Source: Sphingomonas sp. HF-S4 (GTDB taxonomy: Bacteria > Pseudomonadota > Alphaproteobacteria > Sphingomonadales > Sphingomonadaceae). From it: a stretch of DNA of 64,000 nucleotides. The first letter of the stretch is position 1, and the number at the start of each line of letters is the position of its first letter. Where the stretch lies: assembly GCF_032911445.1 (NCBI RefSeq), contig NZ_JAWJEJ010000002.1, forward strand, positions 496,001 to 560,000, written 5' to 3'. The position numbers and the translations under genes are program-made. This document shows, in pieces, positions 53,169 to 60,570 of the stretch. The notes beneath the pieces were generated by a model. It saw nothing but the letters and a program-made list of their open reading frames with translations, searched no databases and was not told the DNA's origin.

Positions 53169-53372
53169 TCACTCCCCGAATTTGACGCCGGGCTTCGCGG
53201 TGGGGCGCGGCTTCGGCCTGGACGGTGCGGGCCCTTGGGGCGCGGCCTCGTTGATCGACTTTCCAGCCGGCGTGCTCGTCGGCGTTGCGGTGGGCTTCGG
53301 CTGGTGCGGCGTGCCGGGGGCAGCCTGCGAAAGCGTGAACGCCGCCATCGTCAAAGCGAAGAGCGAGACCAT
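53169..53372 (-). CDS. Small exported Pro/Thr/Lys-rich protein
   Basis: 67 residues from ATG at 53372. A signal peptide (SLFALTMAAFTLSQAAP) and a ~45-residue mature part of Pro, Lys, Thr, Ala (KPTATPTSTPAGK...RPKPRPTAKPG). No fold expected. Convergent with fumC. Could be a genuine periplasmic linker-like peptide or poorly conserved ORF. Confidence 0.5.
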   Translation of the reverse strand: MVSLFALTMAAFTLSQAAPGTPHQPKPTATPTSTPAGKSINEAAPQGPAPSRPKPRPTAKPGVKFGE

Positions 53373-53548
53373 GCGAATTCTCCCCTGATTATCCTGTCTT
53401 GCCGCAGAAGCGGCGCGCTGCGCTGAATGCTGACTTAACCGCCGCCTGGAAGATAGTGGCACAGCGACGGGGATCATCCGAGTCCGCCGGGGAACAACTA
53501 CCCAATTCAACCGCTTACCCGCTGGCTCACGCAAGCGAGGAAAATTCC

Positions 53549-53740
53549 ATGATCGGCAACGCAATCGCCGCCTTTATCGGCCACAAGATCGACGCCAGCG
53601 ACGGCGAGGGCGGCACGCTCGGCGCGGTCGCCGGAGTCGCGGTGTGGAAGATCGCCAAGAGCGTCGTCCCCGCCGCGCTGGTGCTCGGCGCGATTGCCTA
53701 TGGCGTGCATCGCTTCGCCAATTCCGAGACCGCATTATGA
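53549..53740 (+). CDS. Small glycine-rich protein, first of a tandem pair
   Basis: 63 residues from ATG at 53549 with GCGAGG upstream. Starts MIGNAIAAFIGHKIDASDGEGGTLGAV and ends with a hydrophobic helix (VVPAALVLGAIAYGVHRF). The first ~25 residues match the next gene (see 53737). Overlaps it by four bases (ATGA). Probably membrane-associated; function unknown. Confidence 0.65.
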   Translation: MIGNAIAAFIGHKIDASDGEGGTLGAVAGVAVWKIAKSVVPAALVLGAIAYGVHRFANSETAL

Positions 53741-53934
53741 TCCGCAACCTGATCGGCGCCTTTATCGGCAACCGGATCGACCGGCGCGACGGCAGGGGCG
53801 GCGTCAAGGGCGCCGCGATCGGCTATGTCGCGCAGCGGGCGATCACCCGGATGGGCGTGCCGGGGATGGTCCTCGCCGGCGGCTATGGCCTGTGGAAGAT
53901 GCGTTCGGATCGCCGGAAGCAGCGCAAGGCGTGA
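53737..53934 (+). CDS. Small glycine-rich protein, second of a tandem pair
   Basis: 65 residues. MIRNLIGAFIGNRIDRRDGRGGVKGAA repeats the pattern MI-x-N-x-I-x-AFIG-x-x-ID-x-x-DG-x-GG of the upstream gene, then a second hydrophobic part (GVPGMVLAGGYGLW) and a basic tail KMRSDRRKQRKA. The two are paralogues from a tandem duplication, differing in charge: the first acidic, the second strongly basic. Function unknown; gmk follows 36 bases later. Confidence 0.7.
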   Translation: MIRNLIGAFIGNRIDRRDGRGGVKGAAIGYVAQRAITRMGVPGMVLAGGYGLWKMRSDRRKQRKA

Positions 53935-53970
53935 CTTGACGGGGGGCGAGTCCGCACGCCAGTAGCGCCC

Positions 53971-54621
53971 ATGCCCCATCGCACCGAGAACGATCCGCAC
54001 AAATTCCGCCGCCGCGGCGTCCTCTTCGTCCTGTCCTCGCCCTCGGGGGCAGGCAAGTCGACGATCGCGCGGAAGCTGCTCGCGGCGGACTCGTTCCTCG
54101 AAATGTCGGTGTCGTACACCACCCGGCCGATGCGCCCGGGCGAAGTGGACGGCGTCGACTATCATTTCGTCGACCTCGAGAAATTCCGCGAGATGGTCGC
54201 GAACAACGAGTTCCTCGAATGGGCGCACGTGTTCGACCATCGCTACGGCACTCCGCGCGAGGGGGTGAACAAGATCCTCGCTGCCGGCCGCGACGTGCTG
54301 TTCGACATCGACTGGCAGGGCGCGCAGCAGCTGTTCCAACTCGCCGGCGGCGACGTGGTCCGCGCGTTCATCCTGCCGCCATCGCTCAAGATCCTGCACG
54401 AGCGGCTGCTCAAGCGCGCCACCGACTCGGTCGAAGTGATCGACGCCCGCATGGCCCGCGCCACCGCCGAGGTCAGCCACTGGGACGGCTATGACTATGT
54501 GCTGGTCAACGACGAAGTCGAGCAGTGCTTCGGATCGGTCCACACGATCATCAAGGCCGAACGCCTGCGCCGCTCGCGCCAGACCGGGCTGATCGGCTTC
54601 ATCCGCGGGCTGAACAAATAG
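53971..54621 (+). CDS. gmk: Guanylate kinase
   Basis: 216 residues. P-loop LSSPSGAGKSTIA near 18-30, the GMP site SYTTRPMRPGEVDGVDYHFV and EWAHVFDHRYGTP, then IDWQGAQQL. Phosphorylates GMP to GDP. Last core gene before the A+T-rich accessory stretch. Confidence 0.96.
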   Translation: MPHRTENDPHKFRRRGVLFVLSSPSGAGKSTIARKLLAADSFLEMSVSYTTRPMRPGEVDGVDYHFVDLEKFREMVANNEFLEWAHVFDHRYGTPREGVNKILAAGRDVLFDIDWQGAQQLFQLAGGDVVRAFILPPSLKILHERLLKRATDSVEVIDARMARATAEVSHWDGYDYVLVNDEVEQCFGSVHTIIKAERLRRSRQTGLIGFIRGLNK

Positions 54622-54649
54622 GGCGGCCGCCCAAAGCAAACCGCTCGCG

Positions 54650-54922
54650 TCAAAGCTCGAAATCCTCGTCCTCTTCGGAGCGCGATATACCAAGAGACTC
54701 GGGCAACGCGGCTACGAAGGTCTCGATATCTCCTTTGTACGTTGGTGCGATTAGACGAAAGCTGGCGGCCAACGCTGTTCGCGACGTTTCATCAAGCGCT
54801 TGCAAATCTCCGGCAAGTTGCTCGAGTGCCTCGATGGAAAAATCCTCGTCTAAAATATCCGGGGAAGAGTACTCCAGAAAGATAACAACATTGGCAATTG
54901 CCCGTGCTATTTGGTCCATCAT
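54650..54922 (-). CDS. Acidic small protein, candidate immunity protein
   Basis: 90 residues from ATG at 54922 or 54919. Helical, strongly acidic at the end (RSEEDEDFEL), with IANVVIFLEYSSPDILDEDFSIEALEQLAGDLQAL. A+T-richer than gmk. It is downstream of, and shares four bases (ATGA) with, the candidate toxin gene; small acidic proteins in that place are usually cognate immunity proteins. No family recognised, so the role rests on position, size and charge. Confidence 0.55.
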   Translation of the reverse strand: MMDQIARAIANVVIFLEYSSPDILDEDFSIEALEQLAGDLQALDETSRTALAASFRLIAPTYKGDIETFVAALPESLGISRSEEDEDFEL

Positions 54923-55866
54923 GGCTCAAATACCTCGACATGAATATTTGATATCTTCAATTGTTTAAGCAATTTTAATGCTCGCCTTTTTTGGAGTTTG
55001 GTCGGGACCTGCCAAATGGCGGTCATGCCATTGCGCTTCAGCGCTGCCGATTGACGCAATGCTTGGTCTTTAGCCTTTCGGCTCATATAAATAGACCACT
55101 TCCGGTCAATCAATCTTATCTTAGTCGGTGCTTTTGCCGAAACTGTGGTCGCTACTTTGCCGTTACGGACAATCGACGAGATTTTGGACCCGATCGCCCC
55201 GGGCGCGATTGCCACCCCAACGCTGGCGGTGCCCCGTCCCAACGCATAGCCGATCTCGTACGGCGAAGCATTGGCGATAGCGTGTCGTGTTTTCTTAAGG
55301 TGAACATAGGCTGGCGTATCTTCGGCCTCGATCGCATCGTCGATCTTCCGCGCCAGCCCGATCCCGATATTTTGCGCGCTGGTGACCGGGTTTGTTGTGG
55401 CCAGCGAATAGAGCCCGGTGACCACGTCTTTTCCGACATCGTAAACTCCTACGACTGCCCCGCCGGCTGCTTCGCTAGCCTTGCGGAGTAAGTCGGCAGG
55501 AGGTGGCTTCAAGTCTTGCAGATAACGCTGATACTGCTCTTCGATGGCTCTTCGGCGTTCGCGCTTATGCCCGTATTTGGCTAACTCCGCAGTCCTCCAT
55601 GCGTCCGCCTCCTCCTTGGTCGAAATGGATGGCAGGCGAGGGTCTTCGACGTAACTGAATTTCGGAACCTTTCGGCCAGGGCTATCTCCTTGCCGTGGGC
55701 TGCCAGGATCATAGTACTCACCAGACCCGCTGAAGGTAAATCGACCGTCATTCGGGTCATGCCAGGGGTTGAACTTGACCTCGGGTTGGTCGCCAAGCGT
55801 CGGTCGCCTGCCGGTGCGCAACCAGACGCCAAAGCTGCGCCGTCGCTGTTCTGCTGCAATGTCCAT
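54919..55866 (-). CDS. Candidate polymorphic-type toxin with FNPWHDPNDGRFT motif
   Basis: 315 residues from ATG at 55866; the frame stays open to 56106, but in intergenic repeat sequence. Residues ~30-55 hold KFNPWHDPNDGRFTFSGSG, a motif shared by phage head/morphogenesis proteins and conflict-system effectors. A charged helical stretch, an Ala/Gly/Ile-rich middle (VVGVYDVGKDVVTGLYSLATT to VGVAIAPGAIGSKISS) and a basic C-terminal domain KIRLIDRKWSIYMSRKAKDQALRQSAALKRNGMTAIWQVP...ISNIHVEVFEP follow. The end resembles a small nuclease-fold domain. No secretion signal, and codon use differs from core genes. Toxin function is inference. Confidence 0.55.
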   Translation of the reverse strand: MDIAAEQRRRSFGVWLRTGRRPTLGDQPEVKFNPWHDPNDGRFTFSGSGEYYDPGSPRQGDSPGRKVPKFSYVEDPRLPSISTKEEADAWRTAELAKYGHKRERRRAIEEQYQRYLQDLKPPPADLLRKASEAAGGAVVGVYDVGKDVVTGLYSLATTNPVTSAQNIGIGLARKIDDAIEAEDTPAYVHLKKTRHAIANASPYEIGYALGRGTASVGVAIAPGAIGSKISSIVRNGKVATTVSAKAPTKIRLIDRKWSIYMSRKAKDQALRQSAALKRNGMTAIWQVPTKLQKRRALKLLKQLKISNIHVEVFEP

Positions 55867-56306
55867 GTGGAGCCCCGCTGCTCGAGGGCGAGAACATTTG
55901 AGCAACATTTTCCTACAAGTCAATCGCCGATCCCAGACGGCGGCAGCGTCGTGGCCAGGCGGGTGAAGTTGACGAAGTTGACTCGAAAGCGGGTTTTGGA
56001 GCGTCGCTTGACTCGCTAACCTATTGATTTTCAAAGGGTCGCGTTCCGGCGCGGTTGACTCGGAGTCAAGCGGCGCGCCCGCAAGCATGGGCAATCGAGC
56101 GGCCATGCGCGCATCGGGCGCGCCGAATTGACACCCGGGTCACGCGATCGGGCAGGTTCCGGCGGCGAGCGGGCTGTGCGAGAACAGGCTCGGCTTTGGC
56201 GGGGCGCGCCTTGGTGCTGGTCGGGTCGACGGGGTCAAAGAGCAGCCGTCGAGGGACGGCGCGGCGATCCCAGCAAATGAAATCCTACATTGCAAGGGCG
56301 CCCGGC
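55867..56306. other. Intergenic region upstream of the toxin-like gene with TTGACTCG repeats
   Basis: No convincing gene. TTGACTCG occurs three times in the same orientation, at 55978-55985, 56008-56015 and 56055-56062; the last is half of a perfect palindrome TTGACTC-G-GAGTCAA (56055-56069). AAGTTGACGAAGTTGAC at 55967-55983 is a short tandem repeat. The right part (56100-56300) is G+C-rich and featureless to me. The segment probably contains the promoter of the minus-strand toxin-like gene. No tRNA or att site was recognised. Confidence 0.6.
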
Positions 56307-56894
56307 CTATTCGGCGATCGCGACTTCGCCGGCGCGGAGCCAGCCGGTGACGGTCTTTTCACCGGCAAAGGCGACGCGCAGCCAGCCGGCGCGGCGCTCG
56401 AGGATGGCGACCGCGTCGCCATCGACAACATAGGGGGCCTTGGCGGCCGCGCCCGGGCTGGGGCGCAGCACCGCGCGCCGGGCGGTGACCAAGGCGACGC
56501 CGGTCCAGCCCTTGGCAGCCTTGCCGAGATCGGCCTTGAACGGCTGGCCGACCATGTCGCCGCTGGTGTTGAGGCAGCCGCCGTGATTTTCCTGGAGCAT
56601 CAGCGAAGCCTCGGTGCCGCGGAACGCCAGGCTGCCCTTGATCGGTTGCTCGCCGGGATACCAGGTGCGCACTTGTCCGCGGCCGTTGCTCAGCGTGCCG
56701 CGCAGCAGGAAGATGCAAGTGAACTGCGGCGCCGCCTCGCTGCCATTGCCGACGCGGCCTTCGGAGAACACCCCCGAGACGGTGTTGCCGGTCACCGCTA
56801 GGGTGAGTTGCTCGTAGCGCCCGGAGGTCTGGGCCGATGCGGCGACGGGGAGGGTGAGTGCGAGTGTCGCGAGTAGGGTGCGCATGAGGGTCAT
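56307..56894 (-). CDS. Secreted protein with C-terminal SH3-like domain
   Basis: 195 residues from ATG at 56894 (or 56885). Signal peptide TLALTLPVAASAQ, an N-terminal part with QLTLAVTGNTVSGVFSEGRVGNG and two cysteines (FTCIF, GGCLN), and a C-terminal bacterial SH3-like stretch VTARRAVLRPSPGAAAKAPYVVDGDAVAILERRAGWLRVAF...TGWLRAGEV. Ordinary base composition, unlike the genes on either side. Probably periplasmic and cell-wall-binding; function unknown. Confidence 0.7.
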   Translation of the reverse strand: MTLMRTLLATLALTLPVAASAQTSGRYEQLTLAVTGNTVSGVFSEGRVGNGSEAAPQFTCIFLLRGTLSNGRGQVRTWYPGEQPIKGSLAFRGTEASLMLQENHGGCLNTSGDMVGQPFKADLGKAAKGWTGVALVTARRAVLRPSPGAAAKAPYVVDGDAVAILERRAGWLRVAFAGEKTVTGWLRAGEVAIAE

Positions 56895-57067
56895 CTCTAG
56901 ACGATTTGAATGATGCTTCTTCGAAGGCGACGCAGCAGGTCTGAAGCCTTCGCTAGACCCCTAGGTTACTGCTCCAATTTGGGGCAGGACATCAAGCCTT
57001 CGGAAGCTCTGCTTTCGCTGTAATGCCCAAGCGTGTAGGAGGACGATCCAATAAAGATGGAGAGGCT

Positions 57068-57538
57068 ATGACGAAGCGTTGGTTAGGCCTGAATGCCTCC
57101 AAGGACTCGGTGAGCGTGGTCGATGCAGAAATACCTGACAAGGGCCCCGTTGTCATACTCTCAGACGATACTTGGAAAGTGCAGAAGGGAGACCGAGCTA
57201 CCGCGTATAGTTTCCTTCACCAGCAATGTGCGGACTACGTAAAAGAGAACGGAATTGACGCTGTTGTTGTTAAGGCGAGTGCCGTTACGGGTCAGGGATC
57301 GGCCAAACTCGGTCTTCTCACCAGCGCAGAGGTTCGCGGGGTCGTGATGGCCGCTGCCGGTTCGCATTGCAAAGTTAAAGCGCTCTCAAAGGCTGCGATT
57401 AGCAAAACTTATGGCGAGCGGAAGGTCGATGAGTACTGCGCGGACGATGCATTTTGGGCAGCGCAAACCAAGGGGCAACCTCTCCGGAAGATGAGCCGTG
57501 AAACCGCAATGCTCCTAATTGCCGCTAGGAACGCATAG
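57068..57538 (+). CDS. RNase H/RuvC-fold-like protein (DUF3010-like), partner of the kinase
   Basis: 156 residues from ATG at 57068, with GGAGAGG just upstream; an in-frame ATG at 57023 is possible. RWLGLNASKDSVSVVDAEI forms strands 1-2 of an RNase H-like fold, GIDAVVVKASAVTG strand 4, LTSAEVRGVV and the Lys/Asp/Trp-rich DEYCADDAFWAAQ the later helices. The first acidic catalytic position seems replaced by Asn (GLN), so nuclease activity is doubtful. A+T-richer than core genes. TAGTG overlap couples it to the kinase gene. The fold is a judgement from pattern. Confidence 0.6.
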   Translation: MTKRWLGLNASKDSVSVVDAEIPDKGPVVILSDDTWKVQKGDRATAYSFLHQQCADYVKENGIDAVVVKASAVTGQGSAKLGLLTSAEVRGVVMAAAGSHCKVKALSKAAISKTYGERKVDEYCADDAFWAAQTKGQPLRKMSRETAMLLIAARNA

Positions 57539-58569
57539 TGGCCGGTTTCATCTCCAAGTTGACAATTGGCGCCAAACTTGGCGAGGGCCATTTCGGTGAA
57601 GTATTCAAGGGCACAGATCCCACCCACGGCGATGTGGCGGTCAAGATAATTCGCTTCGATCCCGCCGAATATACTGCTGCTTCATGGGCGCAATTCAAGC
57701 AGGACCTGTCGGAGGCGAAGAATCTCGCCAAGGCGGCTCATCGAAATGTGGTCCAAGTATATCACGTCGTCGAGGCGCCCGATGGGCTGAGTGTGAACAT
57801 CTGCATGGCTTACTGCCCCGGAGGCGCGCTTCAGAAGCCGTTCGAAATTGGGCCGATGACCCTCGTGGATGTTCGCAAAGTTGGTACGGAAGTGTCGATA
57901 GGCTTGGCTGCCATGCATACACGCGGCATGATTCATCGGGACATCAAGCCAGCCAATATTTTGCGCGACCGTATTGGGGTGGCGCAGTTAAGTGATTTCG
58001 GGCTCGTAACCGATAATATAGTTTTGGGGTACGCCTCCGATCAGGGATACTCCGACCACATCGCTTATGAAGTTTGGCACGGTAAGGGCACTAGTGTTAA
58101 ATCGGATATTTGGGCGCTCGGAATGACGCTATATCGCCTATTGCATGGGAAGACTTGGTACGATGCGTCCCCAAGCCCCCGATACGTGACTAAGCAAGGT
58201 GGCTTTGCGAAATCCCTAAAGTGGCTGCCACATATTCCAAAGCCTTGGCGCCGTGTAATCCGAAAAATGCTGAACGACGATTCGTCGGCGCGGTATCAGA
58301 GCGTGGCTGCGGTGCTTCGCGGGCTAGCTAATTTGCCTACTACACCTGTTTGGACTCCAAGCGTAATGGCGAAACTTGTACGCTGGGTACAATTGAAGGG
58401 CACTAGGAAGATAGTCGTCGAGTGGAAAAGACACTCACCGCGTAATCATGAGTGGCGTGCATGGAGCGAACCACTCGGAGCGGGCCAGAGCAAGACGCTA
58501 GGCGGATCGACTGCTGCCTTATCCGCGAGCCAGGCTGCTCGAGAACTTGAAGAATTTTTCAATATCTAA
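57538..58569 (+). CDS. Eukaryotic-type serine/threonine protein kinase
   Basis: 343 residues from GTG at 57538. Kinase domain ~7-270: Gly loop IGAKLGEGHFGEVFKG, VAVKIIRF with the ATP lysine, catalytic loop MIHRDIKPANIL, DFGLVTD, then SDIWALGMTLYRLLHGKTWY. The activation segment lacks the usual APE, reading AYEVWHGKG. The C-terminal ~75 residues (VQLKGTRKIVVEWKRHSPRNHEW...ARELEEFF) form a separate basic domain with no membrane segment, unlike PASTA kinases. Translation is coupled to the RNase H-like protein. Codon use differs from core genes; likely horizontally acquired. Confidence 0.88.
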   Translation: MAGFISKLTIGAKLGEGHFGEVFKGTDPTHGDVAVKIIRFDPAEYTAASWAQFKQDLSEAKNLAKAAHRNVVQVYHVVEAPDGLSVNICMAYCPGGALQKPFEIGPMTLVDVRKVGTEVSIGLAAMHTRGMIHRDIKPANILRDRIGVAQLSDFGLVTDNIVLGYASDQGYSDHIAYEVWHGKGTSVKSDIWALGMTLYRLLHGKTWYDASPSPRYVTKQGGFAKSLKWLPHIPKPWRRVIRKMLNDDSSARYQSVAAVLRGLANLPTTPVWTPSVMAKLVRWVQLKGTRKIVVEWKRHSPRNHEWRAWSEPLGAGQSKTLGGSTAALSASQAARELEEFFNI

Positions 58570-58787
58570 TGCGGACGGACTCGTCGAGGCAGCAAATAGG
58601 ATTCTGAAAAATCCGAGTCAATAAGCGGCCGAAGCCCAAACCGCTGGATCGCAATCGCGCGCCGCTCGTCACTGCAGCTTTTGCAATAAGCCTTATCGGC
58701 GATCACGCCTTGGCTTGGTCGCCAAAGGCGATTGCAGTTCCGACATCGCGGCTGGCTCAGTGTCCGGTTGGGCGACTTGCGGCTCAT
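58566..58787 (-). CDS. Small zinc-ribbon protein
   Basis: 73 residues from ATG at 58787, with GAGGAG three bases upstream. CRNCNRLW and YCKSCSDERR give a CxxC...CxxC zinc ribbon (about residues 16-43), followed by a basic part and IQRFGLRPLIDSDFSESYLLPRRVRPH. It overlaps the kinase gene by four bases tail to tail. A larger open frame upstream is antisense to ATP12 and not coding. Function unknown; it may belong to the same accessory block. Confidence 0.65.
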   Translation of the reverse strand: MSRKSPNRTLSQPRCRNCNRLWRPSQGVIADKAYCKSCSDERRAIAIQRFGLRPLIDSDFSESYLLPRRVRPH

Positions 58788-58873
58788 ATGCTCCTCGCCA
58801 TATGTATACAAAGCTGTGAACAAACCGTGAATCACTGGCGCATGATTGTCAAGGGCCGGCTCCCTGGTCTTAC

Positions 58874-59554
58874 TTAAACCAGCCGCAGAAATCTCACCCC
58901 CGCATCGAAATCCCCCCGCCGCGCCTCGCGCGCTTGCGTCGCGAGCACGTCCTCGCCCCATTGCTCGGCCTGCCAGTCCTCGTCGACATGGGCGGCCTGC
59001 CAGATGGCTTCGGGGGTGGCGGCGTCCTCGGCCAGCGCGAGGGCGGCGACCAGCGAGCCGCCGATCGTGACGATGGGCGAGAGCGCGGCGAGGCGGAATG
59101 GGTCGAGCGCGGTCACGGCGTCGCGCAGCCGGGCGATCGTCGCTTCGGGCTGGGGGACGTGCATCACGCCGGTCGCCAATTCGAAATGCACGTCGTAGCG
59201 CCCGCGCGCCCAATCGAGCAGCGGATCCCAGATCGCGGCCTGGCGATCGACCAAAGCGGCGGGCTCGGCGGCGCGGTAATAGAGCAGGTCGCTCTCGCCA
59301 TAGGCGGCGAGCCCGGCGGCGAAGCGCGCGGGATCGGGGGCGACGCGGTCGATCGCGGCGTTGGCGAGGCCGGTGAGCGGCATCGCGCGCGGGTCGATCG
59401 TGTCGCCGGCGGCGCGCCATTCCTCGGCGATCGCTTCGGCCAGCGCGCGCGTCGGCACGTCGAGCGGGGCGCGGCCGGGGGTGCGCACGGGCTTGCCGTC
59501 GAGGGCGATGCCGTTGCCCGGCTCGACGGTCACGTCCTTCCAGAATCGTCTCAC
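58874..59554 (-). CDS. ATP12 family F1-ATPase assembly chaperone
   Basis: 226 residues from GTG at 59554, with a four-base overlap with the preceding gene. RRFWKDVTVEPGNGIALDGKPVRTPGRAPLDVPTRALAEAIAEEW is the conserved N-terminal half; LLYYRAAEPAALVDRQAAIWDPLLDWARGRYD follows. ATP12 helps assemble the F1 alpha subunit in mitochondria and alphaproteobacteria. Last gene of a minus-strand operon. Confidence 0.93.
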   Translation of the reverse strand: MRRFWKDVTVEPGNGIALDGKPVRTPGRAPLDVPTRALAEAIAEEWRAAGDTIDPRAMPLTGLANAAIDRVAPDPARFAAGLAAYGESDLLYYRAAEPAALVDRQAAIWDPLLDWARGRYDVHFELATGVMHVPQPEATIARLRDAVTALDPFRLAALSPIVTIGGSLVAALALAEDAATPEAIWQAAHVDEDWQAEQWGEDVLATQAREARRGDFDAGVRFLRLV

Positions 59555-59772
59555 GGCTGCTCCGGGGTCCGCCAGCGCCGCGCCATCGCGCGCGGCACGA
59601 CCGCCATGAGGTACAGCGCCGACAAAAGGATCGCGCCGCCGAGGATGCTGCCCTCCCAATTGTTCGAGCGGCCGGCGATGAGCAGCCCGAGCACCGCGCC
59701 GGCGGTGGCGACGAGGTTGACGCCGACGATCATGTAATAGCGCTTCTGCGCGAGGCGGTCGGCTTCGGTCAT
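59551..59772 (-). CDS. Small two-helix membrane protein
   Basis: 73 residues. Two membrane segments (YYMIVGVNLVATAGAVLGLLIAG and ILGGAILLSALYLMAVVP) and a basic end RAMARRWRTPEQP. Four-base overlaps with genes on both sides (ATGA upstream, GTGA downstream), so tightly coupled to the phosphatase and ATP12 genes. Function unknown. Confidence 0.75.
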   Translation of the reverse strand: MTEADRLAQKRYYMIVGVNLVATAGAVLGLLIAGRSNNWEGSILGGAILLSALYLMAVVPRAMARRWRTPEQP

Positions 59773-60428
59773 AGGGCCTCCAGATGCGCGGGCAGCGCGG
59801 CGGCATGCTCCACGACATGCCCGGCGCCCGCCTCGCGCAATTCATGCATGGTGTGGTAGCCCCATGCAACACCCACGGCATGCGCGCCGGCCGCGCGCGC
59901 CATCGCCATGTCGAAGCTGGTGTCGCCGATCATCGCGGTGCTCTCGGGGCTGGCGCCGGCCTCGGCCATCGCCGCCTCGATCATCGAGGGGTGCGGCTTG
60001 GAGGGGTGGCGGTCTGCAGTCTGGAGCGTGACGAAGCGGTGGGCGAGGCCGTGATGTTCGAGGATGAGCGCAAGGCCGCGATCGGACTTGCCGGTGGCGA
60101 TGCCGAGCAGCCAGCCATTGGCGTCGAGCGTCTCGATCGCGTCGGCGACGCCGTCGAACAGGGGCTCGGGATCGAGTGCGCCGTTCGAGCGCATCGCGTG
60201 GAAGGCGCGCTTATAGTCCTCGGCGAGCAGCGCGTGCTGGCGTGCTTCGGCCTCTGGCAGGAGCTGGGCGATGGCGGGGACGAGGCTGAGGCCGACGATC
60301 CGGCGGATCGCCTCGCGCGGGGGCGGATCGAGCCGGGCGGTGGCGAAGCAATCCTCCATCGCGCGGCAGATATTGGCCTGGCTGTCGACCAGGGTACCGT
60401 CGCAGTCGAACAGGGCTAGGCGGTTCAT
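59769..60428 (-). CDS. HAD-IA family hydrolase (Gph-like phosphatase)
   Basis: 219 residues from ATG at 60428. LALFDCDGTLVDSQ with the nucleophile Asp, ATGKSDRGL (motif II), KPHP with the motif III Lys, and GDTSFDMAMARAAG (motif IV). Helical cap between. Likely phosphoglycolate phosphatase or a nucleotidase; substrate not certain. Confidence 0.9.
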   Translation of the reverse strand: MNRLALFDCDGTLVDSQANICRAMEDCFATARLDPPPREAIRRIVGLSLVPAIAQLLPEAEARQHALLAEDYKRAFHAMRSNGALDPEPLFDGVADAIETLDANGWLLGIATGKSDRGLALILEHHGLAHRFVTLQTADRHPSKPHPSMIEAAMAEAGASPESTAMIGDTSFDMAMARAAGAHAVGVAWGYHTMHELREAGAGHVVEHAAALPAHLEAL

Positions 60429-60570
60429 CGATCCTCCCCGGCAGGGGGAGGTGGCGCACGCAGCGCGACGGAGGGGGCGTGCTCCGCAACGAGGCCCGTG
60501 TGGCACGCCCCCTCCACCAGCCTGCGGCTGGTCCCCCTCCCCGTGCCGGGGGGGATCGAGAAGGGCGCCC
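60429..60570. repeat. Intergenic palindromic repeat block between rluA-type and HAD genes
   Basis: No gene. The block holds CCTCCCCGGCAGGGGGAGG at its left, GGAGGGGGCGTGCTCC with GGCACGCCCCCTCC in reverse orientation, and ACCAGCCTGCGGCTGGT, ending CCCCCTCCCCGTGCCGGGGGGG. These nested inverted repeats are a mobile-like or structural intergenic element of the CCTCCCC type, similar in parts to 26046-26075. Confidence 0.6.

Noticed and set aside
54650..58787. Prophage or integrative element
   Set aside because: The FNPWHDP motif and base composition suggest it, but there is no integrase, capsid, portal or tail gene, no tRNA and no recognisable att repeat; a gene of ordinary composition (56307-56894) interrupts the block.
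58788..59420. Long version (284 residues) of the zinc-ribbon protein
   Set aside because: The extra part is an Arg-rich frame overlapping the ATP12 gene; ATG at 58787 has its own GAGGAG site.
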